Origin: Gammaproteobacteria bacterium
Lineage (GTDB): Bacteria; Pseudomonadota; Gammaproteobacteria; Pseudomonadales; Pseudomonadaceae
Assembly (NCBI GenBank): GCA_903970465.1
Contig: CAJCIO010000059.1
Span: forward strand, 1-64,000
Direction of reading: 5' to 3'
Length of the DNA stretch: 64,000 bases
Position 1 is the first letter of the stretch. Every line of letters starts with the position of its first letter. The notes below the pieces were generated by a model, which was not told the origin of the DNA, did not search any database, and saw only the letters and a program-made list of their open reading frames with translations. This document shows, piece by piece, positions 27,736 to 38,600 of this stretch. A program made the position numbers and the translations under genes.

Positions 27736-28209
27736 ATGCTGACCCATCTCGACGCCCAAGGCCGTGCCAACATGGTCGATGTCACCGACAAGGCCGTGAC
27801 CCATCGCGAGGCTGTCGCCCAAGCATTCATTCGCATGCTGCCGCAAACATTGCAGATGATCGTCGACGGCGATCACCCCAAAGGCGACGTCTTTGCGGTC
27901 GCGCGTATCGCCGGCATTCAGGCGGCGAAAAAAACTTCCGATCTGATCCCGTTGTGCCATCCGTTGATGCTGTCCAGCGTCAAGGTCGAGCTCAGTGCCG
28001 AGGGCAGCGATCGGGTGCGGGTGGTGGCGCGCTGCAAGTTGTCCGGGCAGACCGGCGTCGAGATGGAAGCCCTCACGGCCGCCAGTGTCGCCGCGCTGAC
28101 CCTCTACGACATGTGCAAGGCGGTAGACCGCGCCATGGTGATCGAGAATGTCCAGCTGCTCGAGAAGGTCGGCGGCAAGAGCGGGCATTTCCAGGCGGAT
28201 CCGGTATGA
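27736..28209 (+). CDS. moaC: Cyclic pyranopterin monophosphate synthase
   Basis: Second step of molybdenum cofactor synthesis: rearranges the MoaA product to cyclic pyranopterin monophosphate. 157 residues with the family signatures LIPLCHPL and KVGGKSGHF and the active-site-region [23 protein letters not shown] lies 9 bases before the ATG. moaC, moaD and moaE overlap or nearly touch, so they form one operon; moaA is not in the window. Confidence 0.96.
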   Translation: MLTHLDAQGRANMVDVTDKAVTHREAVAQAFIRMLPQTLQMIVDGDHPKGDVFAVARIAGIQAAKKTSDLIPLCHPLMLSSVKVELSAEGSDRVRVVARCKLSGQTGVEMEALTAASVAALTLYDMCKAVDRAMVIENVQLLEKVGGKSGHFQADPV

Positions 28210-28448
28210 GCATCAAGGTGTTGTACTTCGCCCGTTATCGTGAGGCGCTGGGGCTGGGCGAGGAGGTGGTCGAGGGCGAGTTCGTCAACGTCGACGCGCT
28301 GCGCCTGCATCTGCTGGCCGGTGGCGCGCGTGCGGTGCTGGCCGAGCGCAACCTGATGTGCGCCCGCAACGAGGAACTGTGCACGCTGCACGAGCCGCTG
28401 ACGGGCGGCGATGAAGTGGCGTTTTTCCCGACAGTCACAGGGGGCTGA
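28206..28448 (+). CDS. moaD: Molybdopterin synthase small subunit
   Basis: A ubiquitin-like sulfur carrier of 80 residues whose C-terminal Gly-Gly (PTVTGG) is thiocarboxylated and donates sulfur to MoaE. The ATG overlaps the moaC stop (ATGA). The N-terminus [14 protein letters not shown] is typical of the family. Confidence 0.95.
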   Translation: MSIKVLYFARYREALGLGEEVVEGEFVNVDALRLHLLAGGARAVLAERNLMCARNEELCTLHEPLTGGDEVAFFPTVTGG

Positions 28449-28449
28449 G

Positions 28450-28899
28450 ATGGCGATCAGGGTGCAGAGTGCCATGTTCGACCCGGGCGCCGAGCTCAAC
28501 GCGTTGCACGCCGCCAACACCGGTGTAGGGGCCGTGGTGAGCTTCGTGGGCTATGTGCGTGATTTCAATGATGGGCTGGACGTGCGCGGGATGTACCTCG
28601 AGCACTATCCGGGGATGACCGAGAAGGCCCTCGCGGCGATCGTCGTCGAGGCACAGCAACGCTGGCCATTGCTCAAGGTCGAGGTGCTGCACCGGGTCGG
28701 GGCGCTGGAACCGGGTGAGCCTATCGTCTTCGTCGGAGTCGCCAGCGCACACCGGCAAGCGGCGTTCGAAGCGTGCGATTTCGTGATGGACTATCTCAAG
28801 ACCCGCGCCGCATTCTGGAAGAAAGAACACACCGCCGACGGCCCGCGCTGGGTTGAAGGGCGGGAGAGTGACAAGGCGGCGGCCCGGCGCTGGGAGTAG
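28450..28899 (+). CDS. moaE: Molybdopterin synthase large subunit
   Basis: The catalytic subunit that converts cyclic pyranopterin monophosphate to molybdopterin with MoaD. 149 residues. Conserved segments are GAVVSFVGYVRD, YLEHYPGM, HRVGALEPGE, ASAHRQAAFEA and the lysine-bearing LKTRAAFWKKE near the C-terminus. It starts one base after the moaD stop. Confidence 0.96.
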   Translation: MAIRVQSAMFDPGAELNALHAANTGVGAVVSFVGYVRDFNDGLDVRGMYLEHYPGMTEKALAAIVVEAQQRWPLLKVEVLHRVGALEPGEPIVFVGVASAHRQAAFEACDFVMDYLKTRAAFWKKEHTADGPRWVEGRESDKAAARRWE

Positions 28900-28917
28900 C
28901 GAACGCAGAGCCAATGC

Positions 28918-28941
28918 GGCGAGGCAGCAAGCCCCCTCGCC
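28918..28941. other. Hairpin between convergent moaE and rhlB
   Basis: GGCGAGG (28918-28924) pairs with CCTCGCC (28935-28941) around a 10-base loop, in the 53-base gap between two convergent stop codons. No T run. It may slow both transcripts; it resembles a second, shorter palindromic repeat type. Confidence 0.4.
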
Positions 28942-28952
28942 ACAGGGTTGGA

Positions 28953-30485
28953 TCAGGCATCAGTAGTCGAAACTGGCGGACGCTTGCGCTCCACTGGCAC
29001 GAGCAACTCGGCCGGTGGCGTTTCGCAGCTGATCTTGTGCCCCAGCAGCGCCTCGATGGACGGTAACTGGTAAGAGTCGTCTTCCCCGGCAAAGCTGATC
29101 GACACACCGCTGGCCCCGGCCCGACCAGTACGGCCGATACGGTGCACGTAGTCATCCGGAACTTCAGGCAGGGTGAAATTGATCACGTGGCTGATGCCGT
29201 CGATGTGAATCCCGCGGCCCGCCACGTCCGTGGCCACCAGCACGCTGATGCGGCCTTCGCGGAAGTTTTCCAGGGTCTTGATGCGTTTGTGTTGCGGCAC
29301 ATCCCCCGACAGTTGCGCAGCGTTGACGCCATCGCGCACCAGTTTTTCTTCGATACGGCGCACTTCGTCCTTGCGGTTGGCGAACACGATCACCCGTTCC
29401 CAGTTGTTCTGGGTCACCAGGTTGTAGAGCAGGCGATACTTGTCGGCTCCGGCCACAGCATAGACATGCTGCTCGACGGTGTCGCTGGCGACGTTCTCGG
29501 GTTCGATCTCGACGATCGCAGGGTCAGTGGTCCATTGCTTGGCGAGGTTCATCACGTCTTCGGTGAAGGTGGCCGAGAACAGCAAGGTCTGGCGTTCGGC
29601 CTTGGGCGGTGTCTGGCGGATGATCTGGCGTACTTGCGGAATGAAGCCCATGTCGAGCATGCGGTCGGCTTCGTCCAGTACCATGACTTCGACCATGTCC
29701 AGGTGCACTTCACCGCGCTGGTTGAAATCGAGCAGGCGGCCCGGGGTGGCCACGAGGATGTCGCAGTGGCGCGCTTCGAGCAGCTTGAGCTGCTTGTCGA
29801 ACTCCATGCCGCCGACAAACGTCATGACGTTGAGGCCGGTGTACTTGGTCAGGTCGGCCGCGTCCTTGGCAATCTGTACCACCAGCTCGCGGGTGGGGGC
29901 GATGATCAGTGCCCGCGGCTCGCCCATGTAGCGTTCCTTGGGCGGTGGCGTCTGTTGCAATTGAGTGATGATCGAGATCAAAAAGGCGGCGGTCTTGCCG
30001 GTGCCGGTCTGGGCGCGGCCGATGGCGTCCTTGCCCTTGAGGGTAAAGCCCAGTACCTGCGCCTGGATCGGTGTGCAGTAAGGGAAACCGAGGTCATGGA
30101 TGGCATGCATCAGGTCGGCTGACAGTGGGAAATCGTGAAAGCGGGTCTTGCCCTCTTGTGGCTCGACGGCGAAATCTTCCAGCTTCCAGGTGCTGGCTGC
30201 CGGTTTCGGCTGGCGTCGAGGGCGCTCCGCACGGCGCGGCGCGTGGTCTGCCGGCAATGGCTTGGCCTCCAATACGGTGCTGTCTGTCACCGTCGCGCTC
30301 GCGGCCTGGGGGCCGGGGGGCGGGGCAGCCTCCAGCATCGCGGCGGCATTCAGCTCGGCCGCGGCCTTGGGCACGTTGTCGGCGGGCTGATCAAACGCGG
30401 CGGTGGAGCGGGTGGAGGCAGTCGTTACGGGGGCGAGCGGCTCAGCCTCGCTTTTACCGAACATTTTCTTGAGTGCTTTGAGCAC
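28953..30485 (-). CDS. rhlB: ATP-dependent RNA helicase RhlB
   Basis: A DEAD-box helicase of 510 residues that unwinds RNA for degradation. A Pro/Ala-rich, probably disordered N-terminal region (residues 10-100) precedes the helicase core. Visible are the Q-motif region FHDFPL...PYCTPIQ, Walker A AQTGTGKT (158-165), DEAD (271-274), SAT (304-306) and [10 protein letters not shown]. The C-terminus is short, as in RhlB rather than DeaD. The N-terminal extension is longer than in enterobacterial RhlB and typical of Pseudomonas. Confidence 0.92.
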   Translation of the reverse strand: MLKALKKMFGKSEAEPLAPVTTASTRSTAAFDQPADNVPKAAAELNAAAMLEAAPPPGPQAASATVTDSTVLEAKPLPADHAPRRAERPRRQPKPAASTWKLEDFAVEPQEGKTRFHDFPLSADLMHAIHDLGFPYCTPIQAQVLGFTLKGKDAIGRAQTGTGKTAAFLISIITQLQQTPPPKERYMGEPRALIIAPTRELVVQIAKDAADLTKYTGLNVMTFVGGMEFDKQLKLLEARHCDILVATPGRLLDFNQRGEVHLDMVEVMVLDEADRMLDMGFIPQVRQIIRQTPPKAERQTLLFSATFTEDVMNLAKQWTTDPAIVEIEPENVASDTVEQHVYAVAGADKYRLLYNLVTQNNWERVIVFANRKDEVRRIEEKLVRDGVNAAQLSGDVPQHKRIKTLENFREGRISVLVATDVAGRGIHIDGISHVINFTLPEVPDDYVHRIGRTGRAGASGVSISFAGEDDSYQLPSIEALLGHKISCETPPAELLVPVERKRPPVSTTDA

Positions 30486-30610
30486 GGTCTTCTCATCGGT
30501 TGGTTAAGGAATGTACGCCGGGCAGTGTAATGCAAGAATCGGGCTCGGCGTAGTGGCTGGCGCGTTGCGCTACAGCCACCGAGGCCATTGCTGTCAAGCC
30601 GTATGGCGAT

Positions 30611-31778
<1,168 letters not shown>

Positions 31779-32807
31779 ATGAAGATGTTGAAATCCACCC
31801 TGGCCGTACTGACCGCTGCAACCGCCCTCGGCGTTGCCAGCTTTGCTCAGGCAGGGACTACCCTTGATGCAATCCAGAAGAAAGGCTTCATCCAGTGCGG
31901 CGTCAGCGATGGCTTGCCTGGTTTCTCGGTAGCGGATTCGACCGGCAAGATCAACGGCATCGACGCCGACGTCTGCCGCGCTGTGGCCGCTGCTGTATTC
32001 GGCGACGCCACCAAGGTCAAGTTCAGCCAACTGAACGCCAAGGAGCGCTTCACCGCTCTGCAATCCGGCGAAATCGACGTGCTTTCGCGTAACACCACCT
32101 GGACCAGCTCCCGTGATGCGGGCATGGGTCTGGTATTCACCGGCGTGACTTACTACGACGGCGTTGGCTTCCTGGTGAACAACAAGCTGGGCGTCAAGAG
32201 TGCCAAAGAGCTGGACGGTGCGACCATCTGCATCCAGGCCGGTACTACCACCGAGCTGAACGTTGCCGACTATTTCCGTGGTAACAACCTCAAATACACC
32301 CCCATCACCTTCGACACCTCCGATGAAAGCGCCAAGTCGCTGGAAAGCGGCCGTTGCGACGTACTGACCTCCGACAAGTCGCAGCTCTACGCACAGCGCA
32401 GCAAGCTGGGCAACCCGAAAGACTACGTGGTCCTGCCAGAAACCATCTCCAAGGAGCCGCTGGGTCCAGTGGTACGCCGTGGCGACGAAGACTGGAGAGC
32501 CATCGTCGAGTGGACCCTGTTCGCTATGCTGAACGCTGAAGAAGCGGGCGTTACCTCGAAAAACGTCGAGGAACAGGCCAAGTCGACCAAGAACCCGGAC
32601 GTCGGTCGTCTGCTGGGTGCTGACGGCGAATACGGCAAAGACTTGAAGCTGCGCAAGGATTGGGTCGTGCAGATCGTCAAGCAGGTCGGCAACTACGGTG
32701 AAGTGTTCGAGCGCAACCTCGGCAAGAACACCCCGCTGGCCATCGACCGCGGCCAGAATGCCTTGTGGAACAACGGCGGTATCCAGTACGCACCTCCAGT
32801 GCGCTGA
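31779..32807 (+). CDS. aapJ: General L-amino acid ABC transporter, binding protein
   Basis: The periplasmic solute-binding protein of the AapJQMP polar amino-acid importer, 342 residues. It has a signal peptide to about residue 25 (SFAQAG), then family 3 binding-protein sequence with GFIQCGVSDGLPGFS, the ligand-region LSRNTTWTSSRD, and GATICIQAGTTTELN. TTGGAGG lies 7 bases before the ATG. First gene of the operon. Confidence 0.93.
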   Translation: MKMLKSTLAVLTAATALGVASFAQAGTTLDAIQKKGFIQCGVSDGLPGFSVADSTGKINGIDADVCRAVAAAVFGDATKVKFSQLNAKERFTALQSGEIDVLSRNTTWTSSRDAGMGLVFTGVTYYDGVGFLVNNKLGVKSAKELDGATICIQAGTTTELNVADYFRGNNLKYTPITFDTSDESAKSLESGRCDVLTSDKSQLYAQRSKLGNPKDYVVLPETISKEPLGPVVRRGDEDWRAIVEWTLFAMLNAEEAGVTSKNVEEQAKSTKNPDVGRLLGADGEYGKDLKLRKDWVVQIVKQVGNYGEVFERNLGKNTPLAIDRGQNALWNNGGIQYAPPVR

Positions 32808-32814
32808 TCGGCTG

Positions 32815-32846
32815 AACGCCCGGTAGCCCTTCGGCTATCGGGCGTT
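32815..32846 (+). promoter_or_regulatory. Intercistronic hairpin aapJ-aapQ
   Basis: AACGCCCGGTAGCC pairs with GGCTATCGGGCGTT around CTTC, with one mismatch and no following T run. Such hairpins between a binding-protein gene and its permease gene commonly keep the upstream message more abundant. Confidence 0.7.
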
Positions 32847-32874
32847 GCTCGTTTCATTTCTCCTGGGGCATTCA

Positions 32875-34053
32875 ATGCAAAATCAAATCGGCGCACCCAA
32901 AGGGTTTTCCCTGACCGATCCACGTGTGCGTGCGTGGCTTTTCCAGATCATCACGGTACTCGCGGTGATCTCGCTGGGCTGGTTTCTGTTCGACAACACA
33001 CAAACCAACCTGCAGCACCGAGGCATCACCTCGGGCTTTGGCTTCCTGCAGAACAGTGCCGGTTTCGGCATTGCTCAACATCTTATCGACTACAAAGAAT
33101 CGGACAGCTACGCGCGGGTCTTCCTGATCGGGCTGTTGAACACTTTGCTGGTCACCTTCATCGGCATCATCCTGGCGACCTTGCTGGGTTTTGTGCTCGG
33201 TGTGGCGCGGTTGTCCAAGAACTGGATGATCAACAAGCTGGCGACGGTCTACATTGAAATCTTCCGTAATATCCCGCCGCTGTTGCAGATCCTGTTCTGG
33301 TACTTCGCGGTCTTCCTGACCCTGCCGGGGCCGCGTGCAGCGCACAGCATCCTGGGCTACTTCTTTGTCAGCAGCCGCGGCCTGAACATGCCGGCGGCGA
33401 TTCCTGCTGCCGGCGTATGGCCCTTCGTGATCGCCGTGATCATCGCCATCGTCGCGATCGTGGTGATGTCGAAATGGGCCACCAAGCGCTTCGAGGAAAC
33501 CGGTGTGCCGTTTCACAAGTTCTGGGCCGGTCTGGCCTTGATCATCGTGATCCCGGCGCTGAGCACGCTGATCTTCGGTGTGCCGTTGCACTGGGAGCTC
33601 GCCCAGCTGCAAGGTTTCAACTTCGTGGGTGGCTGGGTGATGATCCCCGAGCTGCTGGCGTTGACGCTGGCGCTGACCGTGTACACCGCTGCCTTCATCG
33701 CCGAGATCGTGCGTTCGGGTATCAAGTCGGTCAGCCACGGTCAGACCGAAGCCGCGCACTCGCTGGGGCTGCGCAATGGTCCTACGCTGCGCAAGGTCAT
33801 CATTCCGCAGGCACTGCGGGTGATCATCCCGCCGCTGACCAGCCAGTACCTCAACCTGGCGAAGAACTCCTCGCTGGCGGCCGGTATCGGTTATCCGGAA
33901 ATGGTCTCGCTGTTCGCCGGTACCGTGCTCAACCAGACCGGTCAGGCGATCGAAGTGATTGCCATCACCATGAGCGTCTACCTGGCCATCAGTATCAGCA
34001 TTTCCTTGCTGATGAACTGGTACAACAAGCGCATTGCGCTGATCGAACGGTGA
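32875..34053 (+). CDS. aapQ: General L-amino acid ABC transporter, permease AapQ
   Basis: An inner-membrane permease of 392 residues with about eight hydrophobic segments. The C-terminal EAA loop reads EAAHSLGLRNGPTLRKVIIP, the docking site for the ATPase. The start at 32875 (MQNQIGAPKG) was preferred over an in-frame ATG at 32845, which lies in the hairpin. Confidence 0.92.
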   Translation: MQNQIGAPKGFSLTDPRVRAWLFQIITVLAVISLGWFLFDNTQTNLQHRGITSGFGFLQNSAGFGIAQHLIDYKESDSYARVFLIGLLNTLLVTFIGIILATLLGFVLGVARLSKNWMINKLATVYIEIFRNIPPLLQILFWYFAVFLTLPGPRAAHSILGYFFVSSRGLNMPAAIPAAGVWPFVIAVIIAIVAIVVMSKWATKRFEETGVPFHKFWAGLALIIVIPALSTLIFGVPLHWELAQLQGFNFVGGWVMIPELLALTLALTVYTAAFIAEIVRSGIKSVSHGQTEAAHSLGLRNGPTLRKVIIPQALRVIIPPLTSQYLNLAKNSSLAAGIGYPEMVSLFAGTVLNQTGQAIEVIAITMSVYLAISISISLLMNWYNKRIALIER

Positions 34054-34063
34054 GGATGCGCCC

Positions 34064-35161
34064 ATGAGCACTCATAATTTCAAACCTGACATGCCGCCAC
34101 CGGGCAAGGTCTTCGGGCCGATGGCCTGGATGCGCAACAACCTGTTCGACGGCTGGTTCAACACCCTCCTGACGCTCGTCGCGGTGTACCTGATCTACCT
34201 GGTCATCCCGCCGCTGCTCGAGTGGGCCATCTTCAAGGCAAGCTGGGTCGGCACTACCCAGGCCGATTGCAACAAGGAAGGCGCGTGCTGGGTGTTCATC
34301 ATCCAGCGCTTCGGCCAGTTCATGTACGGCTACTACCCGGCGGAATTCCGCTGGCGCGTCGACCTGACCGTGTTGCTGGCAATCATCGGCGTGGCGCCGC
34401 TGTTCATCGCCAAGGTGCCGAAGAAGGGCTACTACGGGCTGGGCTTCATCATCCTGTACCCGATCATCGCTTACTTCCTGTTGCACGGCGGCGCGTTCGG
34501 CCTCGAAAACGTCGCGACCAGCCAATGGGGCGGCCTGATGCTGACCCTGGTGATCGCTGTGGTCGGTATTGCTGGCGCCTTGCCGCTGGGCATTCTGCTG
34601 GCGCTGGGCCGTCGTTCGAACATGCCGGCGGTGAAGGTGGTCTGCGTGACCTTCATCGAATTCTGGCGGGGCGTACCGCTGATCACCGTGCTGTTCATGT
34701 CTTCGGTGATGCTGCCGTTGTTCCTGCCTGAAGGCATGAACTTCGACAAACTGCTGCGGGCACTGATCGGTGTGATTCTGTTCCAGTCGGCCTACGTCGC
34801 CGAAGTGGTCCGTGGTGGCATGCAGGCCATTCCCAAGGGGCAGTACGAAGCTGCGGCCGCCATGGCACTGGGCTACTGGCGCACCATGGGCCTGGTGATC
34901 CTGCCGCAAGCCTTGAAAATGGTGATCCCAGGGCTGGTCAACACCCTGATCGCGCTGTTCAAGGATACGAGCCTGGTGATCATTATTGGCCTGTTCGATC
35001 TGCTCAACAGCGTCAAGCAAGCGTCCGCCGACCCTAAATGGTTGGGCATGGCGACCGAGGGCTATGTATTCGCCGCTCTGGTCTTCTGGATTTTCTGTTT
35101 CGGTATGTCCCGCTACTCCATGCACCTGGAGCGCAAGCTGGACACTGGCCACAAGCGTTAG
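34064..35161 (+). CDS. aapM: General L-amino acid ABC transporter, permease AapM
   Basis: The second permease subunit, 365 residues, pairing with AapQ. Hydrophobic segments run through the protein; the EAA loop is [20 protein letters not shown] near residue 264. It starts 10 bases after aapQ with GAGGA upstream. A soluble loop with three cysteines ([12 protein letters not shown]) lies near residue 70 on the predicted periplasmic side. Confidence 0.92.
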   Translation: MSTHNFKPDMPPPGKVFGPMAWMRNNLFDGWFNTLLTLVAVYLIYLVIPPLLEWAIFKASWVGTTQADCNKEGACWVFIIQRFGQFMYGYYPAEFRWRVDLTVLLAIIGVAPLFIAKVPKKGYYGLGFIILYPIIAYFLLHGGAFGLENVATSQWGGLMLTLVIAVVGIAGALPLGILLALGRRSNMPAVKVVCVTFIEFWRGVPLITVLFMSSVMLPLFLPEGMNFDKLLRALIGVILFQSAYVAEVVRGGMQAIPKGQYEAAAAMALGYWRTMGLVILPQALKMVIPGLVNTLIALFKDTSLVIIIGLFDLLNSVKQASADPKWLGMATEGYVFAALVFWIFCFGMSRYSMHLERKLDTGHKR

Positions 35162-35171
35162 GAGTTTTCCC

Positions 35172-35936
35172 ATGAGCGAAGCGATCAAACAGCCAGCGGG
35201 CGCCCCGGGCATCATTCAGATGCAGGGCGTCAACAAGTGGTACGGCCAGTTCCACGTACTGAAAGACATCAACCTCAATGTGCAACAGGGTGAGCGGATC
35301 GTGTTGTGCGGGCCTTCGGGCTCAGGCAAGTCGACCACCATCCGCTGCCTGAATCGTCTGGAAGAACACCAGAAGGGCACTATCATCGTCGACGGCGTCG
35401 AACTGACCAACGATCTCAAGCAGATCGAGTCGGTGCGTCGTGAAGTCGGCATGGTGTTCCAGCACTTCAACCTGTTCCCGCACCTGACCATTCTGCAGAA
35501 CTGCACGCTGGCGCCGATGTGGGTACGCAAGATGCCCAAGCGCCAGGCCGAAGAAATCGCCATGCACTACCTGCAGCGCGTACGGATTCCGGAACAGGCT
35601 CACAAGTTTCCGGGGCAACTGTCCGGCGGCCAGCAGCAGCGTGTGGCGATTGCCCGCGCACTGTGCATGAAGCCCAAGATCATGCTGTTCGATGAGCCGA
35701 CCTCGGCACTCGATCCGGAGATGGTCAAAGAGGTGCTGGACACCATGATCGGCCTGGCCGAAGACGGCATGACCATGCTCTGTGTGACCCATGAAATGGG
35801 CTTCGCGCGCACCGTGGCCAACCGGGTGATCTTCATGGACAAGGGCGAAATCGTCGAACAGGCAGCGCCTAACGACTTCTTCGATAACCCTCAGAGTGAT
35901 CGTACGCGGATGTTCCTCAGCCAGATCCTGCATTGA
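35172..35936 (+). CDS. aapP: General L-amino acid ABC transporter, ATPase AapP
   Basis: The ATPase that drives AapQM, 254 residues. Walker [10 protein letters not shown] (47-55), Q-loop [11 protein letters not shown], signature LSGGQQQR (150-157), Walker B IMLFDEP (170-176) and the switch histidine in CVTHEMG are all present. GGAG lies 8 bases before the ATG at 35172; the open frame runs further upstream through aapM without support. Confidence 0.95.
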   Translation: MSEAIKQPAGAPGIIQMQGVNKWYGQFHVLKDINLNVQQGERIVLCGPSGSGKSTTIRCLNRLEEHQKGTIIVDGVELTNDLKQIESVRREVGMVFQHFNLFPHLTILQNCTLAPMWVRKMPKRQAEEIAMHYLQRVRIPEQAHKFPGQLSGGQQQRVAIARALCMKPKIMLFDEPTSALDPEMVKEVLDTMIGLAEDGMTMLCVTHEMGFARTVANRVIFMDKGEIVEQAAPNDFFDNPQSDRTRMFLSQILH

Positions 35937-35956
35937 TCGGTTGAATGGCGTTGCTG

Positions 35957-35989
35957 AAAAACCCGGGCTCAGGTCCGGGTTTTTTTTCG
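35957..35989 (+). terminator. Terminator of aapJQMP
   Basis: AAAACCCGG pairs with CCGGGTTTT (35957-35981) and a run of eight T follows, 20 bases after the aapP stop codon. Confidence 0.88.
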
Positions 35990-36068
35990 GCCCGGTAAAA
36001 CAGCTCGGGTTGACCGGGCAGGGGTGCAACTGCCACAGTTGATTGCTAGCCATTCTTGCGAGCCCCCC

Positions 36069-37418
36069 ATGTCGATTCAACCCCAGCAGGCCGCTTCGGT
36101 CCCCGAGCCTGTGTCGATAACGACCACTGACGGCGCTTTGCCTGCCACTGCATCTATTGCTTCTGAACCTGCCACGACTCCTGGGTCTGCTGCTGCTCCC
36201 GTGGGAGCGGGCTCTGCCGGCGAAGCCCTTTCTGCAAACCCGATAGTTCCCCGCCGCTGGCTGCTCTTGCTTGGCCTGGTGCTGGTCGCGCTCAACCTGC
36301 GTCCGGCGCTGTCGAGTATGGCGCCGTTGCTGGGCGAAGTGTCCGCTTCGCTAGGGCTCTCTGGCACTCAAGCCGGATTGTTGACCACCTTGCCAGTGTT
36401 CTGCCTGGGCCTGTTTGCGCCGTTGGCACCGTTGCTGGCCCGCCGCCTGGGCAGTGAGCGGGTGGTGCTGTTGATTCTGCTGGTGCTGGCGGCAGGCATC
36501 GGTTTGCGCAGCCACTTTGGCGTGGCCGGGCTGTTCGCCGGCAGCCTGGTGGCCGGGGCCAGTATCGGGATCATCGGCGTGTTGCTGCCTGGCATCGTCA
36601 AGCGCGACTTCGCCCGGCAGGCTGGGATGATGACTGGGGTCTACACGATGGCCCTGTGCCTGGGGGCGGCGTTGGCGGCAGGCAGCAGTGTGCCGATCAG
36701 CAAGGTGCTGGGCGGGCATTGGCAATCGGGGCTGGGTTTCTGGTTGTTGCCGGCATTGTTGGCGGCACTCGTCTGGTGGCCGCAGGCTCGCACGCTGCAC
36801 GCGTCGCACAAGGTCGCCTACCGGGTGCGTGGGCTGTTGAAGGACCCGCTGGCGTGGCAGGTGACCTTGTTCATGGGCCTGCAATCCTCGCTGGCGTATA
36901 TCGTCTTCGGCTGGCTGCCATCCATTCTGGTGGGCCGGGGCCTGTCGGCGGAGGACGCCGGGCTGGTGATGTCCGGGTCGATCATCGTGCAGTTGGTCAG
37001 TGCGCTGACAGCACCGTGGTTCGGCACCCGCGGTCGTGATCAACGGCTGGCGATCGCGGTGGTGATGGCGCTGTCCATGGCCGGCCTGTTCGGGTGTCTG
37101 TATGCGCCGCTGAGCGGTCTGTGGGGTTGGGCGGTGGTCCTGGGATTGGGCCAGGGCGGGGTGTTCGCGCTGGCGTTGACCTTGATCGTGCTGCGTTCCC
37201 GTGACGCCCATGTGGCAGCCAATCTGTCGAGCGTGGCCCAGGGCGTCGGCTACACCATCGCCTCGCTGGGGCCTTTCGCTGTGGGTCTGGTGCATGACAT
37301 GACTGGCGGCTGGAGCGCGGTCGGCTGGGTGTTCGCGTTCATCGGTATTGCGGCGACGATCGCCGGGATGGGGGCAGGGCGGTCGTTGCAGGTGAATGTG
37401 AGCAGCGAACGGGTGTGA
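36069..37418 (+). CDS. MFS transporter, CynX/NimT-like
   Basis: A 449-residue major facilitator with about twelve TM segments starting at residue ~63 (RRWLLLLGLVLVALNLRPALSS). NLRPA followed by SSMAPLLGE is the signature region of the cyanate/nitroimidazole-transporter family. The substrate is unknown. Residues 1-60 are a polar N-terminal extension of low complexity. Within it, residues 44-54 (PVGAGSAGEAL) are encoded by a REP-like sequence. The start at 36069 has no good Shine-Dalgarno, so translation start remains uncertain. No partner gene is adjacent. Confidence 0.8.
   Translation: MSIQPQQAASVPEPVSITTTDGALPATASIASEPATTPGSAAAPVGAGSAGEALSANPIVPRRWLLLLGLVLVALNLRPALSSMAPLLGEVSASLGLSGTQAGLLTTLPVFCLGLFAPLAPLLARRLGSERVVLLILLVLAAGIGLRSHFGVAGLFAGSLVAGASIGIIGVLLPGIVKRDFARQAGMMTGVYTMALCLGAALAAGSSVPISKVLGGHWQSGLGFWLLPALLAALVWWPQARTLHASHKVAYRVRGLLKDPLAWQVTLFMGLQSSLAYIVFGWLPSILVGRGLSAEDAGLVMSGSIIVQLVSALTAPWFGTRGRDQRLAIAVVMALSMAGLFGCLYAPLSGLWGWAVVLGLGQGGVFALALTLIVLRSRDAHVAANLSSVAQGVGYTIASLGPFAVGLVHDMTGGWSAVGWVFAFIGIAATIAGMGAGRSLQVNVSSERV
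36199..36229 (+). repeat. REP-like half-element within MFS gene
   Basis: CCGTGGGAGCGGGCTCTGCC followed by GGCGAAGCCC matches one arm of the local REP family (GTGGGAGC...GGCTCTGCCCGCGAAGGGCC) with a base lost. It lies inside the open reading frame, in the N-terminal extension. Confidence 0.65.
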
Positions 37419-37448
37419 TTCTACGGTTGATTTGGTGTTGAACTTGCT

Positions 37449-37538
37449 GGCCTCTTCGCGAGCAAGCTTTGCTCCTACAGGTGCAGGGCGCAGGATCTGC
37501 TTGCACTGTGCAAGCAAGGTTCGGCGGCGAAGAGACCG
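37449..37538. repeat. REPIN element 5
   Basis: Inverted arms GGCCTCTTCGCGAGCAAGC (37449) and GCAAGCAAGGTTCGGCGGCG (37511, diverged) between the MFS and SnoaL-like genes. Confidence 0.8.
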
Positions 37539-37619
37539 GTGAGATCAACGCGAATAGTATGGCAACCGCCTGTGGCTCCTGTTAAAACTGCCCGCACAAT
37601 AACTGCTGGACGACCCCTG

Positions 37620-38096
37620 ATGAGCGAAGCCCTGATCCGCGATTTCTACACGGCGTTCAGCCGCCTCGATGCCGAGGCCATGTGCGCCTGCTACACCGAC
37701 GACGTGGTTTTCAGCGATCCGGCCTTCGGCACCTTGCGCGGCGATGATGCCCGGGACATGTGGCGCTTGCTCGCGTCCCGCGCCCAGCAGTTTTCCCTGA
37801 CTTTCGATCAGATTCGCAGCGACGAGCGCGCCGGCGCCGCTCATTGGGTGGCGACCTACCTGTTCAGCCAGACCGGCCGCACGGTGGTCAACGATATCCA
37901 GGCGCGCTTCGTGTTCCGCGACGGCAAGATCTGCGAGCACCACGACCAGTTCGATTTCTGGCGTTGGTCGCGCCAGGCCCTGGGCACTCCGGGGCTCCTG
38001 CTGGGCTGGACGCCGATGCTGCGCAGCAAGGTCAATCAGCAGGCGCTCAAGGGCCTGCGCAGCTTCCAGGCCGGGCGCGCTGGCGCTGCGCTCTGA
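37620..38096 (+). CDS. SnoaL-like / NTF2-fold protein
   Basis: A 158-residue protein of the nuclear-transport-factor-2 superfamily, recognised by [33 protein letters not shown] and the later [20 protein letters not shown] strand pair. Members include small-molecule isomerases and many uncharacterised proteins; the ligand cannot be named. The start at 37620 is the first ATG consistent with the fold. It lies 13 bases before the GIY-YIG gene and is probably co-transcribed. Confidence 0.78.
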   Translation: MSEALIRDFYTAFSRLDAEAMCACYTDDVVFSDPAFGTLRGDDARDMWRLLASRAQQFSLTFDQIRSDERAGAAHWVATYLFSQTGRTVVNDIQARFVFRDGKICEHHDQFDFWRWSRQALGTPGLLLGWTPMLRSKVNQQALKGLRSFQAGRAGAAL

Positions 38097-38109
38097 TATC
38101 CTTCGCCGC

Positions 38110-38523
38110 ATGACTGATCTGATCTGCGCGGCGCCGGCGGCGCCCTCTCCCAAACCCTGGGCCGTGTATCTGGTACGCGCGGCCAACGGTGCCCTGTACT
38201 GCGGCATCAGTGACGACCCGCAACGCCGCTTCGCCAAGCATCAAAGTGGCAAGGGCGCACGGTTCTTCGCCTCCAGCCCGGCGGTGGCGCTGGTGTACGT
38301 CGAGGTGTGGCCTGACAAGGGCGAGGCGCTGCGCCAGGAGCGGTTGATCAAGCGTTTGCGCAAAAGCGCCAAGGAGGCGCTGGTGGCTTCCTATACTGTT
38401 GATGCGGGTGGCCCCTTCGCGGGCAAGACTTGCCCCCACAATGCAAATCATCCCCATCCCAGCGTCGTACACCTGTGGGTGCAAGGCTTGCCCGCGAAGG
38501 CGTCCGAGCAGTTGGCCGAATAG
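38110..38523 (+). CDS. GIY-YIG nuclease-fold protein with REP-encoded tail
   Basis: A small GIY-YIG protein of the YhbQ/UPF0213 type, 137 residues. [18 protein letters not shown] holds the GIY/YIG-equivalent tyrosines; R39 ([17 protein letters not shown]) and E76 ([12 protein letters not shown]) are the expected catalytic residues. The usual family length is about 100 residues. Residues from about 101 to the end (starting GGPFAGKTC) are encoded by a complete inverted pair of REP arms, so the tail looks like read-through into an inserted repeat after loss of the ancestral stop codon. Biological role of the family is poorly known. Confidence 0.78.
   Translation: MTDLICAAPAAPSPKPWAVYLVRAANGALYCGISDDPQRRFAKHQSGKGARFFASSPAVALVYVEVWPDKGEALRQERLIKRLRKSAKEALVASYTVDAGGPFAGKTCPHNANHPHPSVVHLWVQGLPAKASEQLAE
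38410..38501. repeat. REPIN inside the GIY-YIG coding sequence
   Basis: GGCCCCTTCGCGGGCAAGAC (38410) and GGTGCAAGGCTTGCCCGCGA (38478) form the two arms. The whole element is within the reading frame of the upstream gene, which ends 22 bases after it. Confidence 0.85.
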
Positions 38524-38600
38524 TCAGGCACCAATGGGTAGGCCAATGCCCTGCACGCGGGTAAGCTGGGAGTACAACCTCCAACAGCGGACCGCTGCCC

